NCBI GenBank assembly: GCA_900554545.1
Contig: USHW01000052.1
Location: forward strand, 1-15,172
Origin: an uncultured Prevotella sp.
GTDB taxonomy: Bacteria > Bacteroidota > Bacteroidia > Bacteroidales > Bacteroidaceae
DNA length: 15,172 nt
Direction of reading: 5' to 3'
Below, piece after piece: positions 7,179 through 14,599 of this stretch (position 1 is its first letter; every line of letters begins with the position of its first letter). The notes under the pieces are model-generated. The model ran no database searches. It had not been told where the DNA came from and worked only from the letters and a program-made list of their open reading frames with translations. A program made the position numbers and the translations under genes.

Positions 7179-8471
7179 TTATTTCATCGGTGTTACTCCG
7201 TCATAAGTCCGTGTTGTGCAGAGCGTGCCGTTAGCGTCAACGGCCGTACCCTGTATTTCGATTTCAGACGCGATGCAATAAGGATTGAAATCTTCCGTAC
7301 TGTTGTTGGTGTCTTTCAGTACGGGGTTGCCGTCATCGTTCAGATAGAGCATCTTGCGCCTTACGCTGTGGAAATATCTTGTCTTATCCTGGTCGATAGT
7401 TCCGCAATAAGTCCAGCCCATGTCGAGTGACGGGTCGCATACATTCCAAGCATATTTGGCCGCCACGCTACAGTTGACTACATCGACAATCCACTTGTTA
7501 GGCAACTTGTAAGCCGACTGCGACATAGGGAACGTACCGGCTTCAACTACAATCACGTAATCATAGGTGTACCAATAATCCGCCAGATACTCCTCCTTGT
7601 CAATCGGTATGCGTGCTATCCCGAACGCCTTGAAGCCACGGTTGTGAAGCACCCAGAACGACAAAGTATAACAGTACCACTTGTCGAGATTTGGGACTTC
7701 AGGATTGTCGATGTCAAGATGCGATGGAGACGTTGACACGTCATACCATTCGAAATCCGCTCCCGACAGGTCAAACGAATTCGGATTGGCCGTGCGGTGG
7801 TCTATCGCCACATCTGCCAACGTAAGGTATTCTCCGGGCTGCAAGGGATGGTCCGTACCGTTACCCGGAACAGTATAGAGAGCCTGCACGGTCATTGCCG
7901 TGTCCATTATGTCAGGGTCATAATCATATTTCTGCGTAGTGGTGAACTTGCTCTCAAACAACGTGATGCCGTCGGCATACACCACATGGTCGGTGTTGTT
8001 GTAAAGCTTCACATACCCGTCGCCTAAGTACTGATTGCCTGAAGACTGGAGCGTGCCCGTGAAGAACACTTCGGCTATCACCAAATCGTCACTCTCCATG
8101 CTGCTATAAGCTTTCAGCTCTACAACAACATTGTTACCCGTAACCTGCACCGACTGGGTAAAAGCCTTTACCGTAGACACTGTACCATTGGGCATCTCCG
8201 CCTCGGCGGTGAAAGTCACATCATAAAGTCCGACTGTGACCTTTATGTCTTCCGCTGACGAAAACGTCGCAGACCTTCCAGTCGACACGTTCTTGAACTC
8301 ATAACGTTCATTGCTAAGAGCTACACCTTGCACATCTTCCGGCAAATCAATCTGCATCTCAACGCTGTACAGCTGTATGCTGTTCTCCAATGAGTCGTCA
8401 CAACCGCAAGCTATTGCCAACGCCATGACGAACATCACAACAATCTTGATTTTTCCCATATCTGTCTTCAT
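7179..8471 (-). CDS. DUF4876 lipoprotein with lamin-tail-like region
   Basis: 430 residues. An N-terminal hydrophobic segment ends in LAIACGCDDS; lipid attachment is likely at C22 (LAIAC), with C24, followed by acidic residues, as the alternative. The acidic stretch after the cysteines resembles the Bacteroidetes lipoprotein surface-export signal. Residues ~32-122 look like an Ig-like beta-sandwich. From ~128, the text DGYVKLYNNTDHVVYADGITL resembles a lamin-tail domain core (YxxLYNxTxxxVxLxGxxL). The remainder matches what I know as DUF4876, commonly next to TonB receptors and DUF6850 barrels; function not established. The start at 8471 lies one base after the receptor's stop (TAG at 8475-8473). 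An internal ATG at 8459 would give a signal peptide starting MGKIKIVVMF and is a possible alternative. It probably acts as a surface-exposed receptor partner (inference). Confidence 0.87.
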   Translation of the reverse strand: MKTDMGKIKIVVMFVMALAIACGCDDSLENSIQLYSVEMQIDLPEDVQGVALSNERYEFKNVSTGRSATFSSAEDIKVTVGLYDVTFTAEAEMPNGTVSTVKAFTQSVQVTGNNVVVELKAYSSMESDDLVIAEVFFTGTLQSSGNQYLGDGYVKLYNNTDHVVYADGITLFESKFTTTQKYDYDPDIMDTAMTVQALYTVPGNGTDHPLQPGEYLTLADVAIDHRTANPNSFDLSGADFEWYDVSTSPSHLDIDNPEVPNLDKWYCYTLSFWVLHNRGFKAFGIARIPIDKEEYLADYWYTYDYVIVVEAGTFPMSQSAYKLPNKWIVDVVNCSVAAKYAWNVCDPSLDMGWTYCGTIDQDKTRYFHSVRRKMLYLNDDGNPVLKDTNNSTEDFNPYCIASEIEIQGTAVDANGTLCTTRTYDGVTPMK

Positions 8472-8472
8472 T

Positions 8473-11061
8473 CTATAATCTTACATTCAGTTCCATTCCG
8501 AAATAAGGCGTACTCGAACGTCTTACTATCAGGCCGTTGCTTGTATAGTCAGGCAAATGGTCGATTATGCGGTTTACGAATACTGCTAATTTCATATACC
8601 GGCCTATCGTCTTGGTCGCCTTGAGGTTGACGTACAAAGCCAAAGGCACGCGTTGTGTGCGGTAAACGTCATCGTTGTATGTCTTGACAAGGTATCTCAG
8701 ATAAGCATCATTGGCTGACGACTCCGTGTAGTCATGCAGCACGCCGTCTTCAGCATCCAGATATTTCGCCGGCACGCCGTTCTGCCACAAGCGTTTCGTC
8801 TTGACATACCACATGCACTGCACCGTAGTGGTGAAAATCAATCCCCACCTCGGTACTTGCGTATCCAACATGAAGTTGGTGTTAAACTGCTCGTTCACAC
8901 GGCCGTCATTAGTATCGTAAAGTCCAACGTAGCGGTCGCTTACGGAGACGTTGTCCACCACATCGCTGACCGTGGAGAAAAGCATCTGCGAATTGCTGTA
9001 TGTCGACTTAAACCAAGCTCCTGTTATTGTCAAGGCTGTACGCAACAGCTTCCACCGGGCCGTGCTTAACTGGAACTCTACTCCCTGTTTGTCTATACGG
9101 CTGCCGTTGGCAGCGTATGTATATCCTCGCAGCACCTTTTCTTCCGTATAGGGCAACGTTCCCAAGTCGGGCGGTCCGGTCAGACTGTTGGCATCAATAG
9201 CCGAAGCGTCGTATTTCTTGTATTCGTATGGCGCGTAAGTTGAAGAATAGCGGAAGCCGTCTGTCATTTTCTCACTGAAGTAAGTCACTGAAAGGCTGTT
9301 GCCCCTGTATTCCATTCCGAGGCGGACTTCCCATTTATAGTTGCGCGCCGGCTGGATGTTGTAGTTTGTCGCGTCATTGATGTAAGTCCGCAGGTTCACC
9401 CTGCTGTATTCGGCCGGATTGTTTATGTCGTAATAGTTCAGCTGGATAATGTCGTCATAATGGCTTTGAGGGAAAAGATAGTCTATTGTCGGCATCTTCG
9501 TGGTAACGCCATACCCTCCGGCCACGAGTATGTCAAGCCCGTTCACCCCTATGGTGGGGAAGTGCCATACCATGTTTATACGCGGGTCGGCGAATATCTT
9601 GCCGCTTATGTCATACCGGCTGTCAAGGAAAGGAAGGCTTACCGTGCGCACTCCAGCCTGTAATTCCACTTTATTGCCAAGCAAGGGCACGGTAAGTTTC
9701 TCTTCTGCATATGCGGAGATGACATGTAGCCCCGGGATGTCTTTATACGCCCTCGGACGCGTTGTCCACGACGCACTCAAAGGTTGCGTAAGGTCATACA
9801 CCTGTCCCCGTCCATAGTTCTTGGAGAAAGTCCACTCCAAGCCAACCTTATAGTTGTTTTTCACCTTATTAATATTATATGCGCCGTCGGCTTTTAGTTT
9901 CACGAAAGTGTTTAACGGCTTGCCGTCGCTCAAATAATCCGCGATGTATTCCGACAGCAGGTATTGTCCGTCATGCTCGCCGGCCTCCATCGTTGTCGGA
10001 GCGACAGACGCCCTTTGCGGAGCAACCTGTTTTCTGCGCTCAAGCCTGTCAAGCTGGTAGCTGGCCGATGTGTTGAGCGTCAATCGGCTTATCCATTCCA
10101 TGTTCTTGAACGTCAGGTTCAGCTCGTTTGTAAGCGCAATACGGTTGTACGACGATTTATATTCGTTCACCTTGTTGTACGACAAGTCCGGGTCGGTCTT
10201 CGCATTGTCGAACGAACCAGTGTAATCAGCCCCTATGTTCCATGTAAGGAATACGTCTTTCATGTCTTTGCCCACATTAAGCCGGGCTGAAGTGGTCAGC
10301 CGCTTGTAGTTCTCCATCCTGTCCCGTGGGTCTATCTTGGAGTCCAACCAGCTCAAGTCTATGTTGAGTATCGCCCTTTCACCTATGTTCAGTCCCTTTC
10401 CTATGCTGAACAGCTTGCTATAGCCGTCGGCCTTGAAGCGGGCCGTAAGCGGAGTGGAGCGGCGTATGCGCTTGATGTTCACAACGCCGCTTGTCAGGTT
10501 TCCGTATTCCGCCGACGGTATTCCACGTATTATCTCTACGCTTTCGATGTTGTCGGTCGATATTGTCCTCATGTCAACACCTTTGTTGGTCATGTCCCTC
10601 ACATATTCTGGTGATGTTGCATCGCTTGATGCATTAGGTATGTTCTGCATGTTTGCATCGCCGTTAACCGGTGCGCCGTCAACAAGGAAAAGCGTGCCGA
10701 GCGACGATATGTTGTAGTCGGAGCCGGTGCTTTTGCTTCCAGTCGCGGTAAGGTTGCCTGTCTCACGCAGGGATATCGAGTTGACAGCACCCATGTTAGG
10801 GTCTTGCGATATGTTTCCAGGCAGCAGTTCAAGCAAATCGGTGAAACTTGTCGGCTGCAAATGCTCCATTGCCGCGCGGTCTATGCGCGAGCTGCTCGTC
10901 ATGCCTCCCGACTCACGCGCAGTGACTACCACTTCATTCAGTGTGTCGCCGTCCAATGTCCCCCAGCCTTTTGACGACGGGACTTTCTGGGCTGCCGCAG
11001 CCGCTGTTATCAACAACAGGAATATTATGGCATAAACTTTTTTCAGCATATTCATTGACAT
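8473..11061 (-). CDS. TonB-dependent outer-membrane receptor
   Basis: 862 residues. After the signal peptide comes a TonB box (TLNEVVVTA, residues 40-48), a plug domain (~55-200, with LFLVDGAPVNG and ESVEIIRGIPSAEYGNLTSG) and a 22-strand-type barrel to the C terminus (YFGMELNVRL). There is no carboxypeptidase-regulatory-like N-terminal domain of the SusC kind, and no SusD gene is nearby. The receptor therefore looks more like a metal-chelate or peptide/protein transporter than a glycan importer. It would use TonB/ExbBD energy to move a ligand into the periplasm. It heads a tight four-gene operon with DUF4876, DUF6850 and M16 genes. Start codons at residues 1, 3 and 5 are all possible (MSMNMLKK). 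The predicted -7 box is only about 10 bases upstream of 11061, so the Met at residue 5 (11049-11047), which begins a canonical signal peptide MLKKVYAIIFLL, may be the real start. Confidence 0.93.
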   Translation of the reverse strand: MSMNMLKKVYAIIFLLLITAAAAAQKVPSSKGWGTLDGDTLNEVVVTARESGGMTSSSRIDRAAMEHLQPTSFTDLLELLPGNISQDPNMGAVNSISLRETGNLTATGSKSTGSDYNISSLGTLFLVDGAPVNGDANMQNIPNASSDATSPEYVRDMTNKGVDMRTISTDNIESVEIIRGIPSAEYGNLTSGVVNIKRIRRSTPLTARFKADGYSKLFSIGKGLNIGERAILNIDLSWLDSKIDPRDRMENYKRLTTSARLNVGKDMKDVFLTWNIGADYTGSFDNAKTDPDLSYNKVNEYKSSYNRIALTNELNLTFKNMEWISRLTLNTSASYQLDRLERRKQVAPQRASVAPTTMEAGEHDGQYLLSEYIADYLSDGKPLNTFVKLKADGAYNINKVKNNYKVGLEWTFSKNYGRGQVYDLTQPLSASWTTRPRAYKDIPGLHVISAYAEEKLTVPLLGNKVELQAGVRTVSLPFLDSRYDISGKIFADPRINMVWHFPTIGVNGLDILVAGGYGVTTKMPTIDYLFPQSHYDDIIQLNYYDINNPAEYSRVNLRTYINDATNYNIQPARNYKWEVRLGMEYRGNSLSVTYFSEKMTDGFRYSSTYAPYEYKKYDASAIDANSLTGPPDLGTLPYTEEKVLRGYTYAANGSRIDKQGVEFQLSTARWKLLRTALTITGAWFKSTYSNSQMLFSTVSDVVDNVSVSDRYVGLYDTNDGRVNEQFNTNFMLDTQVPRWGLIFTTTVQCMWYVKTKRLWQNGVPAKYLDAEDGVLHDYTESSANDAYLRYLVKTYNDDVYRTQRVPLALYVNLKATKTIGRYMKLAVFVNRIIDHLPDYTSNGLIVRRSSTPYFGMELNVRL

Positions 11062-11070
11062 TAACCGTCA

Positions 11071-11101
11071 CAAAATTACGCAAAACATCAGTCGCATGCA
11101 A
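11071..11101 (-). promoter_or_regulatory. Candidate promoter of the receptor operon
   Basis: On the minus strand TAATTTTG (11078-11071) matches TAnnTTTG fully. TTG (11101-11099) lies 20 bases upstream at the -33 position. The predicted transcript start near 11065 leaves almost no leader for a start at 11061, so either translation begins at Met3 or Met5, or a different promoter is used. Confidence 0.45.
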
Positions 11102-11116
11102 CAGCTTTTTTTAATT

Positions 11117-11132
11117 TACCTACTATTAGGGA
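11117..11132. promoter_or_regulatory. Operator-like dyad 1 (receptor side)
   Basis: TACCTA-CTAT-TAGGGA is an inverted repeat with one mismatch. It is a near-copy of dyad 2, exactly 60 bases away (15 of 18 bases match across TTACCnACTATTnGGnAT). Its centre is about 60 bases upstream of the predicted start of the minus-strand operon. The regulator is unknown. Confidence 0.5.
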
Positions 11133-11157
11133 TGCTCCCACACGTTTTGATACTAAC

Positions 11158-11178
11158 TAATTGTTATCCAGACAATTA
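11158..11178. promoter_or_regulatory. Second-type dyad in the divergent promoter region
   Basis: TAATTGT (11158-11164), 7-base spacer, ACAATTA (11172-11178): a perfect 7-bp inverted repeat of 21 bases in total. It overlaps the first two bases of dyad 2, so proteins bound to the two would compete or interact. Cognate factor unknown. Confidence 0.4.
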
Positions 11179-11192
11179 CCCACTATTGGGTA
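11177..11192. promoter_or_regulatory. Operator-like dyad 2 (propeller/flavoprotein side)
   Basis: TACCCA-CTAT-TGGGTA is a perfect 6-bp inverted repeat with a 4-base spacer. It lies immediately upstream of the -33 element of the plus-strand promoter, centred about 43 bases before the predicted transcript start. That position is typical of an activator touching the polymerase. It shares the ACTATT core with dyad 1. Confidence 0.55.
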
Positions 11193-11223
11193 TTTCACGC
11201 ATCGACCAATCACCGTATATTTG
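11193..11223 (+). promoter_or_regulatory. Promoter of the propeller/FMN-protein operon
   Basis: TATATTTG (11216-11223) is a perfect match to the Bacteroidetes -7 box TAnnTTTG. TTTC (11193-11196) lies 19 bases upstream as a one-off -33 element. The weak -33 box fits a promoter needing an activator. Transcription would start near 11228, about 30 bases before the ATG at 11258. Confidence 0.65.
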
Positions 11224-11257
11224 CAAAAAATTTCTCTAACATTTAACTATCAACAAT

Positions 11258-12928
11258 ATGAAGAAATTATTTACTTTATTAGTGGCTTCAATCGCCACTC
11301 TGGGCGGTTTCTCACAAACCGTCGATTACACTTTCAACTGGGCAACATCCATTGAGGGCACAGTAGCTCAAGCGGCCAATGTCATCGGCGTAAAGAAAGC
11401 AGCCGACGGCAATTACCTTACAGCTCTTGTATGGGGAGGAACAACTGCGGCAGGAAAAACAATATCATGGGGAGGCCAGAACCTGCAAGATGAAAGCGGA
11501 GCCGACATCGAGGGAGCCGACTACAGCAGCGGCAACAGCTACACGCCCAACCTGCTCTTCACCAAGGTTGACCCTGCCACAGGCGAGCCGATATGGAAAC
11601 TGTACACCAACTTCGGTTACATAACCAACAGCAACTGCGACTTCCAGCCTACATCCGACGGCGGCGCGATATTGCTCATGTATGGCCGCCAGTCGGACAG
11701 GGCTGACTATAGGTTTGCACACATCGTAAGTTCAGACGGCACAGTAACATACTTACAGCACTCTGACGCTGACAAGTGGTCGTACCGCGCGGCACTTGTA
11801 AAAGTGAACAGCGACGGCGTGGTTGAATGGACACGCACCATAAACGCCCTGAACGAAACAACCGACGGAACAAGCGTCTCGACTCCCTTCTACACATATT
11901 CCATCGCGCTTGACGCAGACGGCAACATCTACGTGGCAGGAAGAATGTGTACAACGATGTATTTCTTAGGCAAGGCAGGCCGCATCGTACCTGTTGAAGC
12001 GTATTACAACGATGGATGGGACGGCGACTCGCAGGTTACCGTCGGCAACGCCTTCATCGCAAAATTCACGTCTGACGGATATTACACCGGCATCTGCACC
12101 GCGAACGACGGAAGTTACACATATACACAATATGACAAATTAGTGGTTGACGGCAGCACGCTCTATGCTTTCGGAACATTGAAGAAAAGCGACGAAGGGG
12201 CTTTGCTGCAGCCGTCGTTCAGCGTAATCGACCTTTCCACATTCACACGCACTTCTTATAAGGAATATACGGTTGCCAAAAACTCCGGCGACAGGCAGAA
12301 TTTCAAGATTTATTCAGCCGGCATCCTCGACGGCTGCTTCTACGTCTGCGGCAACCTGGCCGGTTCCATCACCGACAACAATGTCACCATTGCAGCCACC
12401 GGCACATCGTCGCAACTTGACGGCTACATCGCACGCTTTGACATGAACGGCAGTCTTTTAAGCGGACTTAACTACGGAACACTCAATACAGGCATAGAAG
12501 GCGCCGTATTAAAAGGTGACAAAATCATAGCATTGGCATACCAGATGAGCGGCGCAGGCGCAGTGGCTTTGGTTTACGACAAGGCCCTTACGAAAGAAGA
12601 GCAGCGCACAACGCTTATGACTTCAGGCACTACCGCCACAGCCGCCGCGCCGCTCCTTGACGGCGACAACTTCGTAGTGCTCTCGCGTGGAGGTAAAACC
12701 GCCAGCGCATTCTACGGCACAACGGAAGTCAAGCCACAGCTGAAACAGAGTTTTGGCGTGTTCTTCGGTTCGTGGAAAATTGGCACAACGTCGGGCATAA
12801 ACAATATCGCCGTTGACAGCGAAACTGAAAAAACCGTCTACAGCATCAACGGAATGAAAATGCCGGAATCATATAACCCATCAAAAGGAATATACATCAT
12901 AAACGGCAAGAAAACCATCTTGAAATGA
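11258..12928 (+). CDS. Secreted beta-propeller-like protein with T9SS-like C-terminal tail
   Basis: 556 residues. A signal peptide (MKKLFTLLVASIATLGGFSQ, cut near residue 20) is followed by repeated strand-turn units of propeller type. Examples are ADGNYLTALVWGG (~50-61), TSDGGAILLMYG, DADGNIYVAGRM, VDGSTLYAFGTL, DGCFYVCGNL and LDGDNFVVLSRG. They are spaced along the chain as in SBBP-like/PQQ-like propellers. The last ~40 residues (TVYSINGMKMPE to GIYIINGKKTILK) resemble the type IX secretion C-terminal sorting domain common in Bacteroidales, so the protein is probably exported to the surface or beyond. It starts a divergent operon and overlaps the FMN-binding gene by 4 bases (ATGA). It could be a ligand-binding surface partner of the receptor system. 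No enzymatic motif is seen; function unknown. Confidence 0.85.
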   Translation: MKKLFTLLVASIATLGGFSQTVDYTFNWATSIEGTVAQAANVIGVKKAADGNYLTALVWGGTTAAGKTISWGGQNLQDESGADIEGADYSSGNSYTPNLLFTKVDPATGEPIWKLYTNFGYITNSNCDFQPTSDGGAILLMYGRQSDRADYRFAHIVSSDGTVTYLQHSDADKWSYRAALVKVNSDGVVEWTRTINALNETTDGTSVSTPFYTYSIALDADGNIYVAGRMCTTMYFLGKAGRIVPVEAYYNDGWDGDSQVTVGNAFIAKFTSDGYYTGICTANDGSYTYTQYDKLVVDGSTLYAFGTLKKSDEGALLQPSFSVIDLSTFTRTSYKEYTVAKNSGDRQNFKIYSAGILDGCFYVCGNLAGSITDNNVTIAATGTSSQLDGYIARFDMNGSLLSGLNYGTLNTGIEGAVLKGDKIIALAYQMSGAGAVALVYDKALTKEEQRTTLMTSGTTATAAAPLLDGDNFVVLSRGGKTASAFYGTTEVKPQLKQSFGVFFGSWKIGTTSGINNIAVDSETEKTVYSINGMKMPESYNPSKGIYIINGKKTILK

Positions 12929-13320
12929 AAATAAGAAAACTGCTCGCAACCATCCTTATCTTGTCTGCTGCGGCAACAGTGCTCGCAGCAGACAAGGTCA
13001 TCCGCAAACAGAACAATGGGACGTTCGTCGTCAACACTTCAACAATCGCGAAAGACGTAAGAGGCTACAACGGACCAACCCCATTGGAGATACACATCAA
13101 AGACGACCGCATCGTAAAAATAATAATACTCTCAAACAACGAGACAAGGAACTACTTTGAGCGTGTGAAGAAGAACCTTATGTCCAAATGGATAGGCATG
13201 AAAGTAAACAAAGTACTTTCAACCGACATTGACGCGGTAACGGGCGCTACTTACACATCTGACGCTGTAACGGAAAACATGAAACGCGCATTGGAATACT
13301 ACAAGAAGAATGCAAAATAG
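12925..13320 (+). CDS. Exported FMN-binding domain protein (flavinylated)
   Basis: 131 residues: a signal peptide (MKIRKLLATILILSAAATVLAA, cut near residue 21) and a single FMN-binding domain of the RnfG/NqrC type. The motif DAVTGATYTS (103-112) contains TGAT. In NqrC and RnfG the threonine of this motif receives FMN covalently from the transferase ApbE, here probably T109. A flavin carrier outside the cytoplasm passes electrons to or from membrane or substrate partners. No membrane anchor or heme motif is present, so it is likely a soluble periplasmic electron carrier. Its ATG lies within the last codons of the propeller gene, making coupled translation very likely. An IS481 element sits 44 bases downstream. 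Being divergent from the TonB operon, it may reduce a metal or cofactor in the imported cargo (inference). No apbE gene is visible in the window. Confidence 0.9.
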   Translation: MKIRKLLATILILSAAATVLAADKVIRKQNNGTFVVNTSTIAKDVRGYNGPTPLEIHIKDDRIVKIIILSNNETRNYFERVKKNLMSKWIGMKVNKVLSTDIDAVTGATYTSDAVTENMKRALEYYKKNAK

Positions 13321-13364
13321 CATCCAACAGCACATAGAAACATAAGGATTTATCATTTATCTTG

Positions 13365-13390
13365 TGTAATAGTCAAGACTTGTTCTGACA
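13365..13390 (+). repeat. IS481 left terminal inverted repeat
   Basis: Begins TGTAATAGTCAAGACTT and ends TCTGACA. It differs from the reverse complement of 14587-14612 only at its 18th and 19th bases (GT versus AA). Confidence 0.88.
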
Positions 13391-13399
13391 TTTTCTATA

Positions 13400-14539
13400 C
13401 TATCGGACAAAAAGAGTGTCCGATGCCATCTGCGAAGATACGCAATTATTCTCACTCTCACAACCTGATGAGCCAATCACTTGCTCATCAGGTTGTATTT
13501 TCCCTGTATCCTGCAATTGATATCTCCTTGCCACCTCCATTCCTTCGAGGAAAGTCTGCATGGGTGTTTTCCCGAAACAGTATTTCCCGGAGTGCGTCCT
13601 TTGCGTGTTATAAGAGTTCATCCAAGTGTCAAGGTCTGCTTGCAGTTGTTCTATCGAGGTGTATATCTTCTTTCTGAAAGCGATGGCGTAGAATTCGTTC
13701 TGGACAGTCCTGTTGAATCGTTCACAGATGCCGTTTGTCTGCGGGCTCTTGGCCTTGATCTTGGAATGGTCGATGGCCTCGATGGCCAGATACAGTTCGT
13801 ATTCATGTGTTTCCCTGTTTCCGCAGTATTCTGTTCCCCTGTCCGTGAGCATCCTCATCAGTTTCAGGTCATGCTGCTCGAAGAACGGAACCACCCTGTC
13901 ATTGAGCATGTCCGCCGCCACGAGCGCGTTCTTCCTGTCGTAAAGTTTGGCGAATCCGATTTTGGAATAGGTGTCGATGACCGTCTGCTGGTAAATGTGC
14001 CCCACGCCTTTGATATACCCTACATAATAGGTGTCCTGCGCCACAAGGAAGCCTGGATAATAAGTCTCTATTTCTCCATGTGCCTGTTTCTCCGCCTTGG
14101 CTTTCTCCAGCGCGGCCACCTGGTTCTCGTCAAGCACGATACCTTCCTGCTCCACCTTGGTCGAAAGTGCCTTCAGGCGTTTCTGGAAGGTCTCCATGTC
14201 ATGCCTGAGCCAGATGGAACGCACTCCTCCGGGAGATACGAGTATGCCTTTCTTGCGCAGCTCGTTGGATACGCGTACTTGTCCCAAAGCCGGGTTGTCT
14301 ATGGCCATCTGCACTACAGCCTGCTCTATGCGCTCCTCCACGCGGTTCTTTATCACCGGCTTTTTACGGGAGATCTCCTGCAGGGCCAGTTCTCCGCCCT
14401 GCTCGTACAGTTCCTTGAAACGATAAAAACTGTCACGGCTGTATCCCATGATCTTGCAGGCTCGTGACACGTTTCCCAACTGTTGGGACAGCTCAAGCAG
14501 TCCCAGTTTGTTCTTGATGACTTTTTCTGATGTGGTCAT
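13400..14539 (-). CDS. IS481-family transposase
   Basis: 379 residues, DDE integrase-core transposase that moves the surrounding IS. The N-terminal helix-turn-helix region (~1-60, with NVSRACKIMGYSRDSFYRF) binds the element ends, and the integrase core runs ~160-335. The catalytic triad is visible: D169 (VAQDTYYVG), D233 (LTDRGTEYC) and E273 (QTNGICERFNRT). The frame is uninterrupted, so the element may be active. The C-terminal tail past ~345 (GKIQPDEQVIGSSGCESENN) is encoded partly by a long perfect hairpin (13460-13496) and looks like an extension beyond the conserved fold. ATG at 14539 was chosen because a -7 box TAGATTTG lies 23 bases upstream. The gene is transcribed toward the FMN-binding operon, converging with it. 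Confidence 0.95.
   Translation of the reverse strand: MTTSEKVIKNKLGLLELSQQLGNVSRACKIMGYSRDSFYRFKELYEQGGELALQEISRKKPVIKNRVEERIEQAVVQMAIDNPALGQVRVSNELRKKGILVSPGGVRSIWLRHDMETFQKRLKALSTKVEQEGIVLDENQVAALEKAKAEKQAHGEIETYYPGFLVAQDTYYVGYIKGVGHIYQQTVIDTYSKIGFAKLYDRKNALVAADMLNDRVVPFFEQHDLKLMRMLTDRGTEYCGNRETHEYELYLAIEAIDHSKIKAKSPQTNGICERFNRTVQNEFYAIAFRKKIYTSIEQLQADLDTWMNSYNTQRTHSGKYCFGKTPMQTFLEGMEVARRYQLQDTGKIQPDEQVIGSSGCESENNCVSSQMASDTLFVR
13402..13424. other. Hairpin at the end of the IS481 transposase gene
   Basis: ATCGGACA (13402-13409) pairs perfectly with TGTCCGAT (13417-13424) around a 7-base loop. It overlaps the last codons and the stop of the transposase. It could act as a terminator for transposase mRNA or block transcription entering from the FMN-protein side. 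Confidence 0.5.
13460..13496. other. Long perfect hairpin inside the transposase C-terminal tail
   Basis: A 14-bp perfect stem: ACAACCTGATGAGC (13460-13473) with its complement at 13483-13496, and a 9-base loop. It is in coding sequence for residues around QPDEQVIGSSGC. It is too long to be expected by chance and suggests an RNA structure or terminator within the IS end. Confidence 0.65.
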
Positions 14540-14540
14540 A

Positions 14541-14599
14541 ACTTAATCTGCTTTTATGTTACAAATCTACTCTTTTTATGCGTAACTGTCAGATTAAGT
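14541..14599 (-). promoter_or_regulatory. IS481 transposase promoter bracketed by an inverted repeat
   Basis: On the minus strand TAGATTTG (14569-14562) is a perfect -7 box; the -33 region is not clear. ACTTAATCTG (14541-14550), starting just before the ATG (14539-14537), is exactly complementary to CAGATTAAGT (14590-14599), which lies upstream of the promoter and partly inside the terminal repeat. Transcripts from the element's own promoter lack the distal arm. Read-through transcripts would carry both arms and could fold over the ribosome-binding region. Confidence 0.45.

Noticed and set aside
8473..11061. SusC-type glycan receptor of a polysaccharide utilisation locus
   Set aside because: No SusD-like gene, no glycoside hydrolases and no N-terminal carboxypeptidase-regulatory-like domain; the neighbours are DUF4876, DUF6850 and M16.
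13481..14467. Long plus-strand open frame (328 codons) opposite the IS481 transposase
   Set aside because: It is antisense to a clearly recognised transposase with an intact catalytic triad, and its own translation shows no family features.
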